Positions 1 to 7,043 of a stretch of DNA of 12,325 nt are shown piece by piece. Below the pieces are notes generated by a model. The model made no database searches. It saw only the letters and a list, made by a program, of their open reading frames with translations, and was not told the DNA's origin. The stretch lies in NCBI GenBank assembly GCA_015491705.1, contig WFVK01000086.1, positions 1 to 12,325 of the forward strand. The letters are read 5' to 3'. The position numbers and the translations under genes are program-made. Origin of the DNA: Nitrospirota bacterium. Its GTDB lineage: Bacteria > Nitrospirota > Thermodesulfovibrionia > UBA6902. How positions within the stretch are numbered: the stretch's first letter is position 1; each line of letters opens with the position of its first letter.

Positions 1-153
1 ATAACAGGCAAGGCCCAGGGCAAATACACAATAGGCAGAGACGGCATAGCAAGGAAGAGCGGATTTTCCACAGAAAGCGGACAGGGAAAAACAGACAACA
101 ACATACCGATAGAGCTTCTGACAGACAAGATAAGGAGAGCAGAGCAAAAATGA
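1..153 (+). CDS. C-terminal end of an unidentified protein (5' truncated)
   Basis: An open frame runs from the window edge to a TGA at 151-153, giving about 50 residues that end in ...LLTDKIRRAEQK. The sequence is polar, rich in Gly, Lys, Thr and Asp, with no membrane segment. I do not recognise the family. Its stop overlaps the start of the next gene as ATGA, which implies translational coupling and suggests the two products belong together. Codon use is the same T-poor, A-ending style (ACA, ATA, GCA) as the first 1.5 kb of the metalloprotease gene, which supports its being real coding sequence. The start lies outside the window. Confidence 0.6.
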   Translation: MTGKAQGKYTIGRDGIARKSGFSTESGQGKTDNNIPIELLTDKIRRAEQK

Positions 154-1865
154 ACAGGAGACACGAGATAGTTAAAGAACTGTTTAAATATACCGTGCTT
201 ATCCTGATAATCACAACGGGATGGAGCATAAAGCTTTCCGCATACACAGTCAACACAACAACAGAAGGGGCAGAGATCAAGTGGGCCGGCCCCGAAGCGA
301 CCTACGAGATCAACCCTGCCGGCGGCCCTGGGGGCAGCCTGACAGCCATACAGGCGGCCCTGCAGACATGGACAGAAGCAGGCACAGCCTTCAGCTTCAT
401 ATACGGGGGCACAACAACAAGCACAGCCTACGGCACAAATGACGGGATCAACACCATCACCTTCGGCAGCCTTGCAAGCGGCACCCTTGCGGAAAACACC
501 CAGTGGTACACAGTAAGCACAGGAGAAATCGCAGACAGCGACATCCGGTTCAACACAGACTATCCATGGAGCACAGACAGCGCGCCGGGCACCTACGACG
601 TACAAAACGCCGGCACCCACGAAGCAGGGCACTCACTGAGCCTGAGCGACCTTTACGGCACAGCCGACACCGAAAAGACCATGTACGCATACATCAGCGC
701 CGGAGAAACCAAAAAGCGGACACTTGAGCAGGATGACATAGACGGAATCAGATACCTGTACCGGGCATCCGCAGGAAAGCCGGCCATATCAGTGCGCTCA
801 GCCATAACAGCGCCGGGGGACACCATAACAATCCCCGTGGAAATAAACGGGGAGACACAAGACATATACGGATTTCAGACAGACCTTGAGATAACCCCCT
901 CAGGCGGAGCGCCTGAGATAACCATCGACACAATCACAAAAGGAGCAGCCGTTACAACATCACCTGAGACAGACAGCAACCCCTCAGCGCCGGCAAGCGG
1001 CGGTACAGTACGCATCGGACTGCCCGTTGAAATTCCTGCACAGGGAGAAGCGAGGCCCTCCTTCAGCGGCCCCGGAGCCGTAACAAACATACAACTGAGC
1101 ATACCTGCAGACGCACAAAGCGGGCAGAGCTACCAACTGAGGCTCAACAACACAATCCTTGCCGGCCCCGGCAACAAAGCCATTGAATCAACAGTCTTAA
1201 GAGGCGCCGTAACAGTAGGCGGGACAACAGCCCTTGCAGACAGCATAACCTCCCCCGGGGCGCTGACCGTGGGCAAGGGAGCGGAAGAACCCCTCATCGT
1301 AACAGTCACCGGAGGAGGGCAGCCCGTCCCCGGAGCGGAGCTTCAATTCATAACAGACAACCCCGCAGTAGCCATCCTCAGCAGCACAACCGCGGCCACA
1401 GGGGCAGACGGCAAAGCGGCAGTAAACATAAAAGGCGGCATGGAAGGAAACACCACAATTCGTATCTCGGCCCCGGGGCTTGCAGAAGCTGCCACCGGCA
1501 TCTCAGTAGTGGGGGACACAGACGGAGACGGAATCCCTGATGACGGGGACGGAAGCGGCACAGCCGGGGACAACCGCTGCACAGGGGGCAATAGTGCAAA
1601 CTGCGACGACAACTGCCGCCTGACCGCAAACAGCGGCCAGCAGGACACGGACAATGACGGATACGGCAACATGTGCGACGCCGACCTGGACAATGATGGC
1701 TTTGTGGGAATTTTTGACTTCAACATCTTCAAAGCTGCGTGGTTGACGACTCCATCAAGTGCCGACTGGAATGCCGACGCTGATTTTGATGGTGACGGCG
1801 TTGTGGGGATTTTCGATTTCAATATCTTCAAAGCCCGCTGGCTGACCAGCGCCCCCTGGGAGTAG
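150..1865 (+). CDS. Secreted matrixin-like metalloprotease with cohesin-like, Ig-like, TSP3 and dockerin-like regions
   Basis: A 571-aa protein, probably a secreted zinc protease. Residues 1-31 form a signal peptide (basic start, hydrophobic core, likely cleavage after LSA). The catalytic domain (about 32-205) carries HEAGHSLSLSD at 157-167: H157, H161 and D167 sit at metzincin ligand spacing, with Asp as third ligand (known in snapalysins) and Ser where the usual Gly would be. TMYAYI, about 20 residues on, is a plausible Met-turn. Residues about 208-355 resemble a cohesin fold (APGDTITIPVEI, YGFQTDLEI), 361-452 an invasin-type Ig-like domain, and 453-510 Asp-rich thrombospondin-3 repeats with several Cys. 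Residues 511-571 hold two dockerin-like Ca loops, each followed by GIFDFNIFKA. A weak AAGGAG lies 12 nt before the ATG, and the ATGA overlap with the upstream gene supports this start. Domain names are by eye; substrate unknown. Base composition changes sharply near 1690. Confidence 0.85.
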   Translation: MNRRHEIVKELFKYTVLILIITTGWSIKLSAYTVNTTTEGAEIKWAGPEATYEINPAGGPGGSLTAIQAALQTWTEAGTAFSFIYGGTTTSTAYGTNDGINTITFGSLASGTLAENTQWYTVSTGEIADSDIRFNTDYPWSTDSAPGTYDVQNAGTHEAGHSLSLSDLYGTADTEKTMYAYISAGETKKRTLEQDDIDGIRYLYRASAGKPAISVRSAITAPGDTITIPVEINGETQDIYGFQTDLEITPSGGAPEITIDTITKGAAVTTSPETDSNPSAPASGGTVRIGLPVEIPAQGEARPSFSGPGAVTNIQLSIPADAQSGQSYQLRLNNTILAGPGNKAIESTVLRGAVTVGGTTALADSITSPGALTVGKGAEEPLIVTVTGGGQPVPGAELQFITDNPAVAILSSTTAATGADGKAAVNIKGGMEGNTTIRISAPGLAEAATGISVVGDTDGDGIPDDGDGSGTAGDNRCTGGNSANCDDNCRLTANSGQQDTDNDGYGNMCDADLDNDGFVGIFDFNIFKAAWLTTPSSADWNADADFDGDGVVGIFDFNIFKARWLTSAPWE

Positions 1866-1934
1866 AAAGAGGCGCGGGCTCCCCCGCCCCTGGCGGTAAA
1901 CCGGCATAATGCCACCTGGCGGAAGTGATTGAAA

Positions 1935-1964
1935 CGGTTCAGGCGGGAATTAAACCGCCTGAAC
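1935..1964. terminator. Hairpin between convergent genes, likely bidirectional terminator
   Basis: A perfect 11-bp stem (GGTTCAGGCGG / CCGCCTGAACC) with an 8-nt A/T-rich loop lies between the metalloprotease stop and the minus-strand 46-aa ORF stop at 1973. It starts 8 nt after that stop when read on the minus strand. Neither flank has a long T tract, so it could be a weak intrinsic terminator or simply an mRNA end-protecting hairpin. A second small hairpin (GCGGG/CCCGC, 1874-1887) lies just after the metalloprotease stop. Nothing else is evident in 1866-1972. Confidence 0.5.
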
Positions 1965-1972
1965 CTTCCCTG

Positions 1973-2113
1973 CTAAAGAGGCATCTTCTTTTTCGGCACA
2001 TCGCCGTACATCACGAAGTGCGTCAACCCGTTGGCTGTCTTCGCACATTTCATGTGATAGGAGATCGCTGCCTTTGCATTCGCCTTTTTCTCAGACGTCT
2101 TTGTCTTTTTCAA
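1973..2113 (-). CDS. 46-aa basic small protein, TTG start, last gene of the cobalt/B12 operon
   Basis: This frame uses a TTG start at 2113 and encodes 46 residues: a Lys-rich N-terminus (KKTKTSEKKANAKAA), a middle with His, Cys and Met (YHMKCAKTANGL), and a Lys-rich end. The start is supported by an excellent ribosome binding site, AAAGGAGGTG (2121-2130), 7 nt upstream. It begins 28 nt after the cbiL stop in the same direction and ends just before a hairpin, so it is placed as the last cistron of the riboswitch operon. No signal peptide or membrane segment is visible. I do not recognise it. High charge and a few Cys/His/Met residues are compatible with nucleic-acid or metal binding, but no function can be assigned. 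Confidence 0.6.
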   Translation of the reverse strand: MKKTKTSEKKANAKAAISYHMKCAKTANGLTHFVMYGDVPKKKMPL

Positions 2114-2141
2114 TATTCGTCACCTCCTTTCCCTTGAAGAT

Positions 2142-2843
2142 TCAGGATATTCTGCGCCTCTTTATGATCGCCACTGATAAATACGCGGACTCCGGCGGCG
2201 GCGCGCCGTTCAGCATATCATAAACCGCCTCGCCGTCAAGCCCTATGCGCCTTACAAGAAACGCCTCCTCAGGCTCTACCATCTTTACCGTTTCAACAAG
2301 CACGGGCAGCCTGTTGTTGACCTTCATAAACACTGTCGTCGGATGCCTCTGTATCAGGTCGGCGGCAGCAGCCGGGTCGCGGGGCATTTCATAGACCCCG
2401 AAGTTTCCTTTCTTTATACTCAGCGGGACCCCGAGCATGGATGCGGCGGCGTTTATGGAGCTTATGCCCGGAATGTGGCTCACCTGCACCCCCACGGCGC
2501 GCAATTTCTCAGTTAGGTAATTCGACGTGCTGTAGATGGTGGGGTCGCCCTGTGTTACATAGGCCACGCTTTTGCCCTGTTCGACCATGCCCTTTATCTC
2601 TTCGGCAAGGCGCGTGTACTTTCTTGCCAGTTCCTCCCTGTTGTTGGTCATGGGAATGTAGCACATATGTATCTTTGATGCATCAATGTAATGGAGTATG
2701 ACCTCCCTTGCCACGCTCCTGCCCTGCTCATTCGACTGGGGAACCACCACAATGTCCGACTCCTCGAGTATCCTCTTTGCCTTGACAGTGATAAGCTCAT
2801 GGTCCCCGGGACCGAGTCCGAGGGAATAGACTGTTTTATTCAT
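2142..2843 (-). CDS. cbiL: Precorrin-2 / cobalt-factor II C20-methyltransferase (CobI/CbiL)
   Basis: A 233-aa SAM-dependent corrin-ring methyltransferase that adds the C20 methyl group during cobalamin synthesis in the cytoplasm. The N-terminal YSLGLGPGDHELITVKA is the conserved opening of the tetrapyrrole methylase family, GDPTIYST (near residue 120) is the SAM-site motif typical of CobI/CbiL, and HIPGISSINAAAS follows as expected. Length matches the family. Because the operon starts with CbiK, an early cobalt-insertion enzyme, the substrate is more likely cobalt-factor II (CbiL, anaerobic route) than metal-free precorrin-2. The ATG overlaps the stop of the upstream binding-protein gene as ATGA, so translation is probably coupled. 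No other corrin-ring enzyme lies in the window. Confidence 0.93.
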   Translation of the reverse strand: MNKTVYSLGLGPGDHELITVKAKRILEESDIVVVPQSNEQGRSVAREVILHYIDASKIHMCYIPMTNNREELARKYTRLAEEIKGMVEQGKSVAYVTQGDPTIYSTSNYLTEKLRAVGVQVSHIPGISSINAAASMLGVPLSIKKGNFGVYEMPRDPAAAADLIQRHPTTVFMKVNNRLPVLVETVKMVEPEEAFLVRRIGLDGEAVYDMLNGAPPPESAYLSVAIIKRRRIS

Positions 2844-3691
2844 GGCCGTTCCCCCCGGAATATCCTGTTGAGGTGTACCGCGGCATCAAATGCATTGATC
2901 CCCGGCCTTGCAAACTCAAGCTCATCAACCTTTATAAACTTCGCCTTCAGTGATTTATAAAAAGGCCTCTCACCCGGCGGGACCGGTTTTTTGTTCATGG
3001 GGCCCACCTGGTATATGTAGAAATCCGGTCTCAACTGCAGTACCTTTTCAGTAGAGATAACGGCGTGTTTCCTGTCGATCTTCACTATGTTCCTGCCGCC
3101 TGCCGCACGGACAATGGATGTCACTATGCTCTTTTCTCCGGCCACCCTCAGGGGCTCTGCCATGACTTCGTAGATTACGGTCGGCTCTGTCGGCAGGGGT
3201 CTGATGTCTGCAAGCCTTTTTTTCAGCCTGAGTATCAGTTTTTCAGCCCTCTCCCTTTTTCCAAGCATGCCGCCTATCTTTCGAATCTTAACAAGGATTT
3301 CATCGAGCGTCACGGGATTGTAATAAAAGATGTCAGCCTTTACCCTTTGCTTCATCTCCTCGGGGAAGGCCCTTTGCGAGCCTGCTATTATGAGATCAGG
3401 TGCAAGCGCGTTCAGCAGCTCGATGTTCGGCCTCAGATGCGAACCGACTTTTACCGTATTTTTAACGGCATGGTCGCTGCGCGTTGTACCGACGATCATG
3501 TCCCGTGCCCCGAGCTCAATGAGTATGGGGCTTACCGCCGGGTAGAGCACCGCTATTCTCTTGTATGACCATGCGCTGGACGCGGGAAACGCTATGAGGC
3601 ACAGCGTTATGCCGGTCAGCAGCAGTTTGACACGCAGCCGGAATTTTGCCCTCTCCGCCGTGTTTCTTCCGTGTTCCGGTTTTTTTATCAT
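2840..3691 (-). CDS. Periplasmic substrate-binding protein of a B12/iron-chelate type ABC importer
   Basis: A 283-aa protein of the BtuF/FepB-type binding protein class. A basic N-terminus is followed by a hydrophobic stretch (about residues 22-38) and a likely cleavage near SSAWS; no convincing lipobox is present, so it is probably soluble in the periplasm. After it come family hallmarks: KRIAVLYPAVSPILIELGA, then DMIVGTTRSD, NIELLNALAPDLII and, towards the end, LRPDFYIYQVG. I chose the ATG at 3691 because it lies 1 nt after the upstream ATPase stop, with GGAGG about 9 nt before it; a start at 3739 would lie wholly inside the ATPase gene. It forms one importer with the two preceding genes. 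The ligand could be cobalamin, cobinamide, a cobalt-tetrapyrrole, heme or an iron chelate; B12 riboswitch control and cbiK/cbiL neighbours favour a cobalt-corrinoid or its precursor. Confidence 0.85.
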   Translation of the reverse strand: MIKKPEHGRNTAERAKFRLRVKLLLTGITLCLIAFPASSAWSYKRIAVLYPAVSPILIELGARDMIVGTTRSDHAVKNTVKVGSHLRPNIELLNALAPDLIIAGSQRAFPEEMKQRVKADIFYYNPVTLDEILVKIRKIGGMLGKRERAEKLILRLKKRLADIRPLPTEPTVIYEVMAEPLRVAGEKSIVTSIVRAAGGRNIVKIDRKHAVISTEKVLQLRPDFYIYQVGPMNKKPVPPGERPFYKSLKAKFIKVDELEFARPGINAFDAAVHLNRIFRGERP

Positions 3692-3692
3692 G

Positions 3693-4445
3693 TTACATTT
3701 CCTCCGTATAAACAAACATCCTTTCATCCTGCTCCGCAAAGCCCACCCTGACGCCGAATACTTCGGAGAGCCTCCCGGCGGACAGACCGTCCTTTTTCAT
3801 ATCATACAGCAGGCGCCCCTCCCTGAACAGGAGAAACCTGCTGAAGTGCTGGATTGCAAACGACAGGTCATGGATCACCACTATGATAATCTTTTCCTTC
3901 CGGATGCGCCTGAAAATATCCACGATCTTTATCTGGTGCAGTATGTCTACGCCGCTGAAAGGTTCATCAAGGAGGAATATGTCTGTATCCATATTCATCA
4001 CCCTTGCAAGGAGAACCCTCTGCTTTTCACCCCCGGACAGGGCATTGAAGAGCCTGTCCCTGAGGTGAAATACGTCGAATCTCTTCATCACCTCTTCAGT
4101 GCAGGCGATGTCCCCGCCGGAATACATCCGGCCGTCCGAATGTATAAACCTGCCCGTAAGCACGACGTAGAATGCGTCAAAGGGCATGTTAAGCGCCGCC
4201 TCCTGCGGCAGGAAACCGATCCGGCGGGCGCTTTCCGCCTGCGCCATTTTCTTGAACGGCATTCCATCGATACTGTAGCCGCCTGTAAATTCCAGCAGGC
4301 CGGCCATCACATTGAGGAAGGTGGACTTGCCGCTACCGTTGTTGCCGAGCACTGCGATCATGTCTCCCTTCCCGATGTCCAGACCATCCACCTCCAGGGT
4401 GAAATTCCCGAGTCCCGCCCTTATGTCTTTAAGCTCAATTAAAAT
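3693..4445 (-). CDS. FecE/BtuD-type ABC importer ATPase, probable ATT start
   Basis: ATP-binding subunit of the importer formed with the FecCD permease and the binding protein. Walker A GNNGSGKST, Q-loop LPQE, signature LSGGEKQRV, Walker B IFLLDEP and switch His (VVIHD) are all present. The first ATG/GTG/TTG-type start is a GTG at 4391, but that would remove the first beta strand. The frame continues upstream as LIELKDIRAGLGNFTLEVDGL, a normal ABC N-terminus, up to an ATT at 4445. AAAGGAG (4453-4459) lies exactly 7 nt before that ATT, so I extend the gene there (250 aa); a second in-frame ATT at 4439 is the alternative. It overlaps the permease stop by 11 nt. Function is secure; the start codon is an inference from sequence. 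Confidence 0.9.
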   Translation of the reverse strand: MLIELKDIRAGLGNFTLEVDGLDIGKGDMIAVLGNNGSGKSTFLNVMAGLLEFTGGYSIDGMPFKKMAQAESARRIGFLPQEAALNMPFDAFYVVLTGRFIHSDGRMYSGGDIACTEEVMKRFDVFHLRDRLFNALSGGEKQRVLLARVMNMDTDIFLLDEPFSGVDILHQIKIVDIFRRIRKEKIIIVVIHDLSFAIQHFSRFLLFREGRLLYDMKKDGLSAGRLSEVFGVRVGFAEQDERMFVYTEEM

Positions 4446-5385
4446 AGAAAAGCTCCTTTCTCCGCTTTATAAGGAGGTACAGAAAGAACACCCCCCCGAT
4501 CGAGGATGTTATCACGCCCACGGGCAGTTCCTGCCCCCCCTGAAGAATCGTCCTTGCAATCAGGTCCGTGGCCATCATGAAGGCGGCTCCGCCCGCAAGT
4601 GATGCCGGCAGCAGGTATGACGCCTTTACAAGATTGCCGAGCCTCAGTATGTGGGGGATGATAAGCCCCACAAAACCTATGATGCCTGCGTAGCCCACAC
4701 TGAAGGAGGTGAGCAGCGCCGCTGCAAAAAACAACTTCTTTCTCAGCCTGTTGACATCCACGCCTGTTGAAGAGGCCGTGGTGTCGTCAAAGCAGAGGAT
4801 ATCAAGCCTGAGGTAATCCCCCCTGACCGACAGGAAGGATACGCAGATAACCGCAAAGAGTATCAGGTCCTTTAAAGGCGTGGCGGCCTGGAACCCTCCC
4901 ATGAGCCAGAATATTATGGAGCTTACCGCGTCATCGCTCAGAAATTTCATAAAGCTTATGGTTGCAGAGGCAAATGTGCTCAGCACTATGCCGGCCAGCA
5001 GCATCGTGATCGGCTGGATCCGTCCCCTGTAGGAGGCTATGCGGTAAACGAGGTACAGGCCCGCAATCCCCCCTGCCAGCGCAAAGAGCGGGAGGTACGG
5101 CATAAGCCCCAGCATGATCGCTGTCACGGCGCCCATTGCGGATGAGGCCGAGACACCGGTTGTGAATGAATCCGCAAGCGGGTTTTTCATTACATACTGG
5201 AAGAGGACGCCGCTCAGCGCAAGCGCGGCCCCCACCAGCCCCGCGAGAAGAACCCTCGGGAGCCGCACATCAAAGAGTATGTTCCTCTCCATCTCGGACA
5301 TGCTGAGAAGGTCTATCTTTACCGCGCCTGCCGAGATTGCGGCTATAAATGCGAGTGCAAGGGCTGCCGCCAGGATAAACCTCAT
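4435..5385 (-). CDS. FecCD-family ABC importer permease
   Basis: A 316-aa polytopic inner-membrane permease of the BtuC/FecCD/FhuB type. The conserved block RLPRVLLAGLVGAALALSG followed by Q..MKNPLADSFTTGVS is diagnostic, and further family segments (GGFQAATPLKD, FVGLIIPHILRL near the coupling helix, GGQELPVGVITSSIGG) occur in order, with about nine to ten hydrophobic helices. I chose the ATG at 5385 because it overlaps the preceding ABC-2 permease stop as ATGA and begins directly with a hydrophobic helix. A longer reading to 5541 adds 52 non-membrane residues inside the neighbouring gene and is rejected. It transports the ligand of the binding protein encoded two genes downstream. Confidence 0.92.
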   Translation of the reverse strand: MRFILAAALALAFIAAISAGAVKIDLLSMSEMERNILFDVRLPRVLLAGLVGAALALSGVLFQYVMKNPLADSFTTGVSASSAMGAVTAIMLGLMPYLPLFALAGGIAGLYLVYRIASYRGRIQPITMLLAGIVLSTFASATISFMKFLSDDAVSSIIFWLMGGFQAATPLKDLILFAVICVSFLSVRGDYLRLDILCFDDTTASSTGVDVNRLRKKLFFAAALLTSFSVGYAGIIGFVGLIIPHILRLGNLVKASYLLPASLAGGAAFMMATDLIARTILQGGQELPVGVITSSIGGVFFLYLLIKRRKELFYFN

Positions 5386-6119
5386 CCCTCGACCCTCCCC
5401 ACTGCCCTCAGGGCGGTGACAAAGAACGCGGCTGCAAAGCCGAGCATAAGCAGGAAATAGGACATGTTCACATCCCCGCCGGTAAGGGTTGCCCTTATCA
5501 CCTTTGTCGAATAGGTAAGCGGCAGCGCATAGACCAGCCACTTAAACACGGCCGGCAGTTTGTCTACGGGAAAGAATGTCCCGCTCAGAAAGATCATGGG
5601 GGTTATCACGAATGTGTTGACCGTGGCCTGGTCCCCGTGGTCCTTTACGAGCATTGCTATGGTGATGCCGAGAGTTGTGAACAGGAATGTATGGGTCAGT
5701 ATGGCAATGAAAAACATGGGGCCCACTATCAGCTTCACGCTGAAGATGACGGAGTATACAAATATAAGGACTGTGCTCAGAAGGCCCTTGAACATGCCGT
5801 AGGCAGCCTCACCGAGGACAATCTCCACGTGGGATATCGGCGCAATCAGGTATTCATCAAATACGTGGAAATAAAACCTCGTTATGTTCAGTTCCTGGGC
5901 GATGCCGTAGCTCTGGTTAAGGCTGCTCATGGTTATAAGCCCCGGTATCAGAAAGGTTATGTAGGGAAGCCCGTTCACCGCCACCCTGTCGCCGAATCCC
6001 CAGCCGAATGCGATCAGGAACAGGAGCGGCGAGAGCGAAGATGCCAGTATCTGCTTCTTTGCCCGTTTCCTGAAGACGTTCAGCTCCCTGTAAAGGATAC
6101 CCCTGAAACCGTTAAACAT
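5382..6119 (-). CDS. ABC-2 type (exporter-class) permease
   Basis: A 245-aa membrane protein with a cytoplasmic start (MFNGFRGILYRELNVFRKRAKKQ) and about six hydrophobic helices, the typical ABC-2 permease plan. The segment NTFVITPMIFLSGTFFPVDKLP followed by LPLTYSTKVIRA is the characteristic ABC-2 C-terminal signature seen in NodJ/DrrB-like proteins. GGAGG lies 7 nt before the ATG. It pairs with the ATPase encoded just upstream (54-nt gap). This class usually exports lipids, polysaccharides, antibiotics, heme or other hydrophobic compounds; the substrate here cannot be read from sequence. Its position between cbiK and an importer cassette is unusual and suggests a tetrapyrrole- or cobalt-chelate-related substrate (inference). 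Confidence 0.88.
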   Translation of the reverse strand: MFNGFRGILYRELNVFRKRAKKQILASSLSPLLFLIAFGWGFGDRVAVNGLPYITFLIPGLITMSSLNQSYGIAQELNITRFYFHVFDEYLIAPISHVEIVLGEAAYGMFKGLLSTVLIFVYSVIFSVKLIVGPMFFIAILTHTFLFTTLGITIAMLVKDHGDQATVNTFVITPMIFLSGTFFPVDKLPAVFKWLVYALPLTYSTKVIRATLTGGDVNMSYFLLMLGFAAAFFVTALRAVGRVEG

Positions 6120-6173
6120 TAAAAAACCTCCTCCGGCTTTCCTGAAATAAGGCCGTGGATGAACCCGGAGAAT

Positions 6174-7043
6174 TCAAACATTTATCCTCTTCCCCGTGAG
6201 TTTTATAAACACATCCTCAAGCGTTACCTGTCTTATCTTGCAGGCATGTCCGCATTCCTTCAGCCGCGTGAGGGCATCGTCCTTTGAACTGAAAAACTCC
6301 TCTTCTATCCGGTCCTCTAAAAATAGCTCCAGCACATATCTGCCCATATCCTTCTTCAGATCGTCAGGGGAGCCCTCGGCAATAATCCTGCCCTTGTCGA
6401 TAATGTACGTGCTGCGGCAGAGTTTCTCCGCCTCTTCGATATAGTGAGTGGTCAGCAGGATCGCCATCCCCTTCCGCTGATTTATCTTCAGTATCAGATC
6501 CCATATGTTCTTCCGTATCTGCGGGTCAAGGCCGACCGTAGGCTCATCAAGGAAGAGTATCTTCGGCCCGTGAAGCAGCGCCCTCACAAGCACGAGTCTC
6601 CTTTTCATGCCGCCTGAAAATGTCTTGACCTGCCTGTGCCCGTACTCCCTCAGCCCCGCAAATTCAAGGGCCTCCTCTATCTTTCCCCTTCTCTGTTTCT
6701 TTGGTATCCCGTAGAGTATGGAATGCAGGTACAGATTTTCATAAGCGGTAAGGTCCCTGTCGACGTTGCTCTGCTGCGGGACAACCCCTATACACCTCTT
6801 TGCATCCCTCGGGTGGGTGAAAAAATCCCGGCCGTAATAGTATATTTCCCCCGCGGTGGGTTTTATAAGCCCTGTGAGCATCTTGATAGTGGTTGTCTTC
6901 CCCGCGCCGTTCGGCCCGAGAAGGCCGGTAAAATCACCTTCCCGTATATTAAGCGCAATCCCGGCCAGGGCCGTCTTTTTGCCGAATTTCTTGACGAGTC
7001 CACGTGCCTCAAGTACATTTTTCACCTGTTCAGCTACTGCCAC
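6174..7043 (-). CDS. ABC-2 type transporter ATPase
   Basis: A 289-aa nucleotide-binding subunit with Walker A GPNGAGKTT (residues 43-51), Q-loop VVPQQ, signature FSGGMKRRL (142-150, Phe replacing the usual Leu), Walker B ILFLDEP and switch His TTHY. The C-terminal extension ending LEDVFIKLTGKRINV is typical of DrrA/NodI/CcmA-like exporters. The start is GTG at 7043, with AGGAG 7 nt upstream, and the gene overlaps the end of the PepSY gene by 10 nt, so translation is probably coupled. The partner is the following ABC-2 permease. Export direction is inferred from family, not shown by the sequence. Confidence 0.92.
   Translation of the reverse strand: MAVAEQVKNVLEARGLVKKFGKKTALAGIALNIREGDFTGLLGPNGAGKTTTIKMLTGLIKPTAGEIYYYGRDFFTHPRDAKRCIGVVPQQSNVDRDLTAYENLYLHSILYGIPKKQRRGKIEEALEFAGLREYGHRQVKTFSGGMKRRLVLVRALLHGPKILFLDEPTVGLDPQIRKNIWDLILKINQRKGMAILLTTHYIEEAEKLCRSTYIIDKGRIIAEGSPDDLKKDMGRYVLELFLEDRIEEEFFSSKDDALTRLKECGHACKIRQVTLEDVFIKLTGKRINV

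Noticed and set aside
1343..1915. 190-codon minus-strand frame opposite the metalloprotease
   Set aside because: Antisense to a gene with clear domain structure; Ser/Pro-rich composition is the mirror of the T-poor coding strand.
1925..2137. 70-codon plus-strand frame
   Set aside because: It starts inside the intergenic hairpin region, has no ribosome binding site, and is antisense to the better supported 46-aa gene.
3692..3739. N-terminal extension of the binding protein
   Set aside because: It lies entirely inside the ATPase gene; the ATG at 3691 directly follows the ATPase stop with GGAGG upstream and gives a normal signal peptide.
3561..4442. 293-codon plus-strand frame opposite the ABC ATPase
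   Set aside because: It is antisense to a gene with complete ABC motifs and shows no recognisable domain; a codon-bias shadow.
5386..5541. N-terminal extension of the FecCD permease
   Set aside because: The extra 52 residues overlap the ABC-2 permease gene, are not membrane-like, and the ATGA junction at 5382-5385 gives a natural start.
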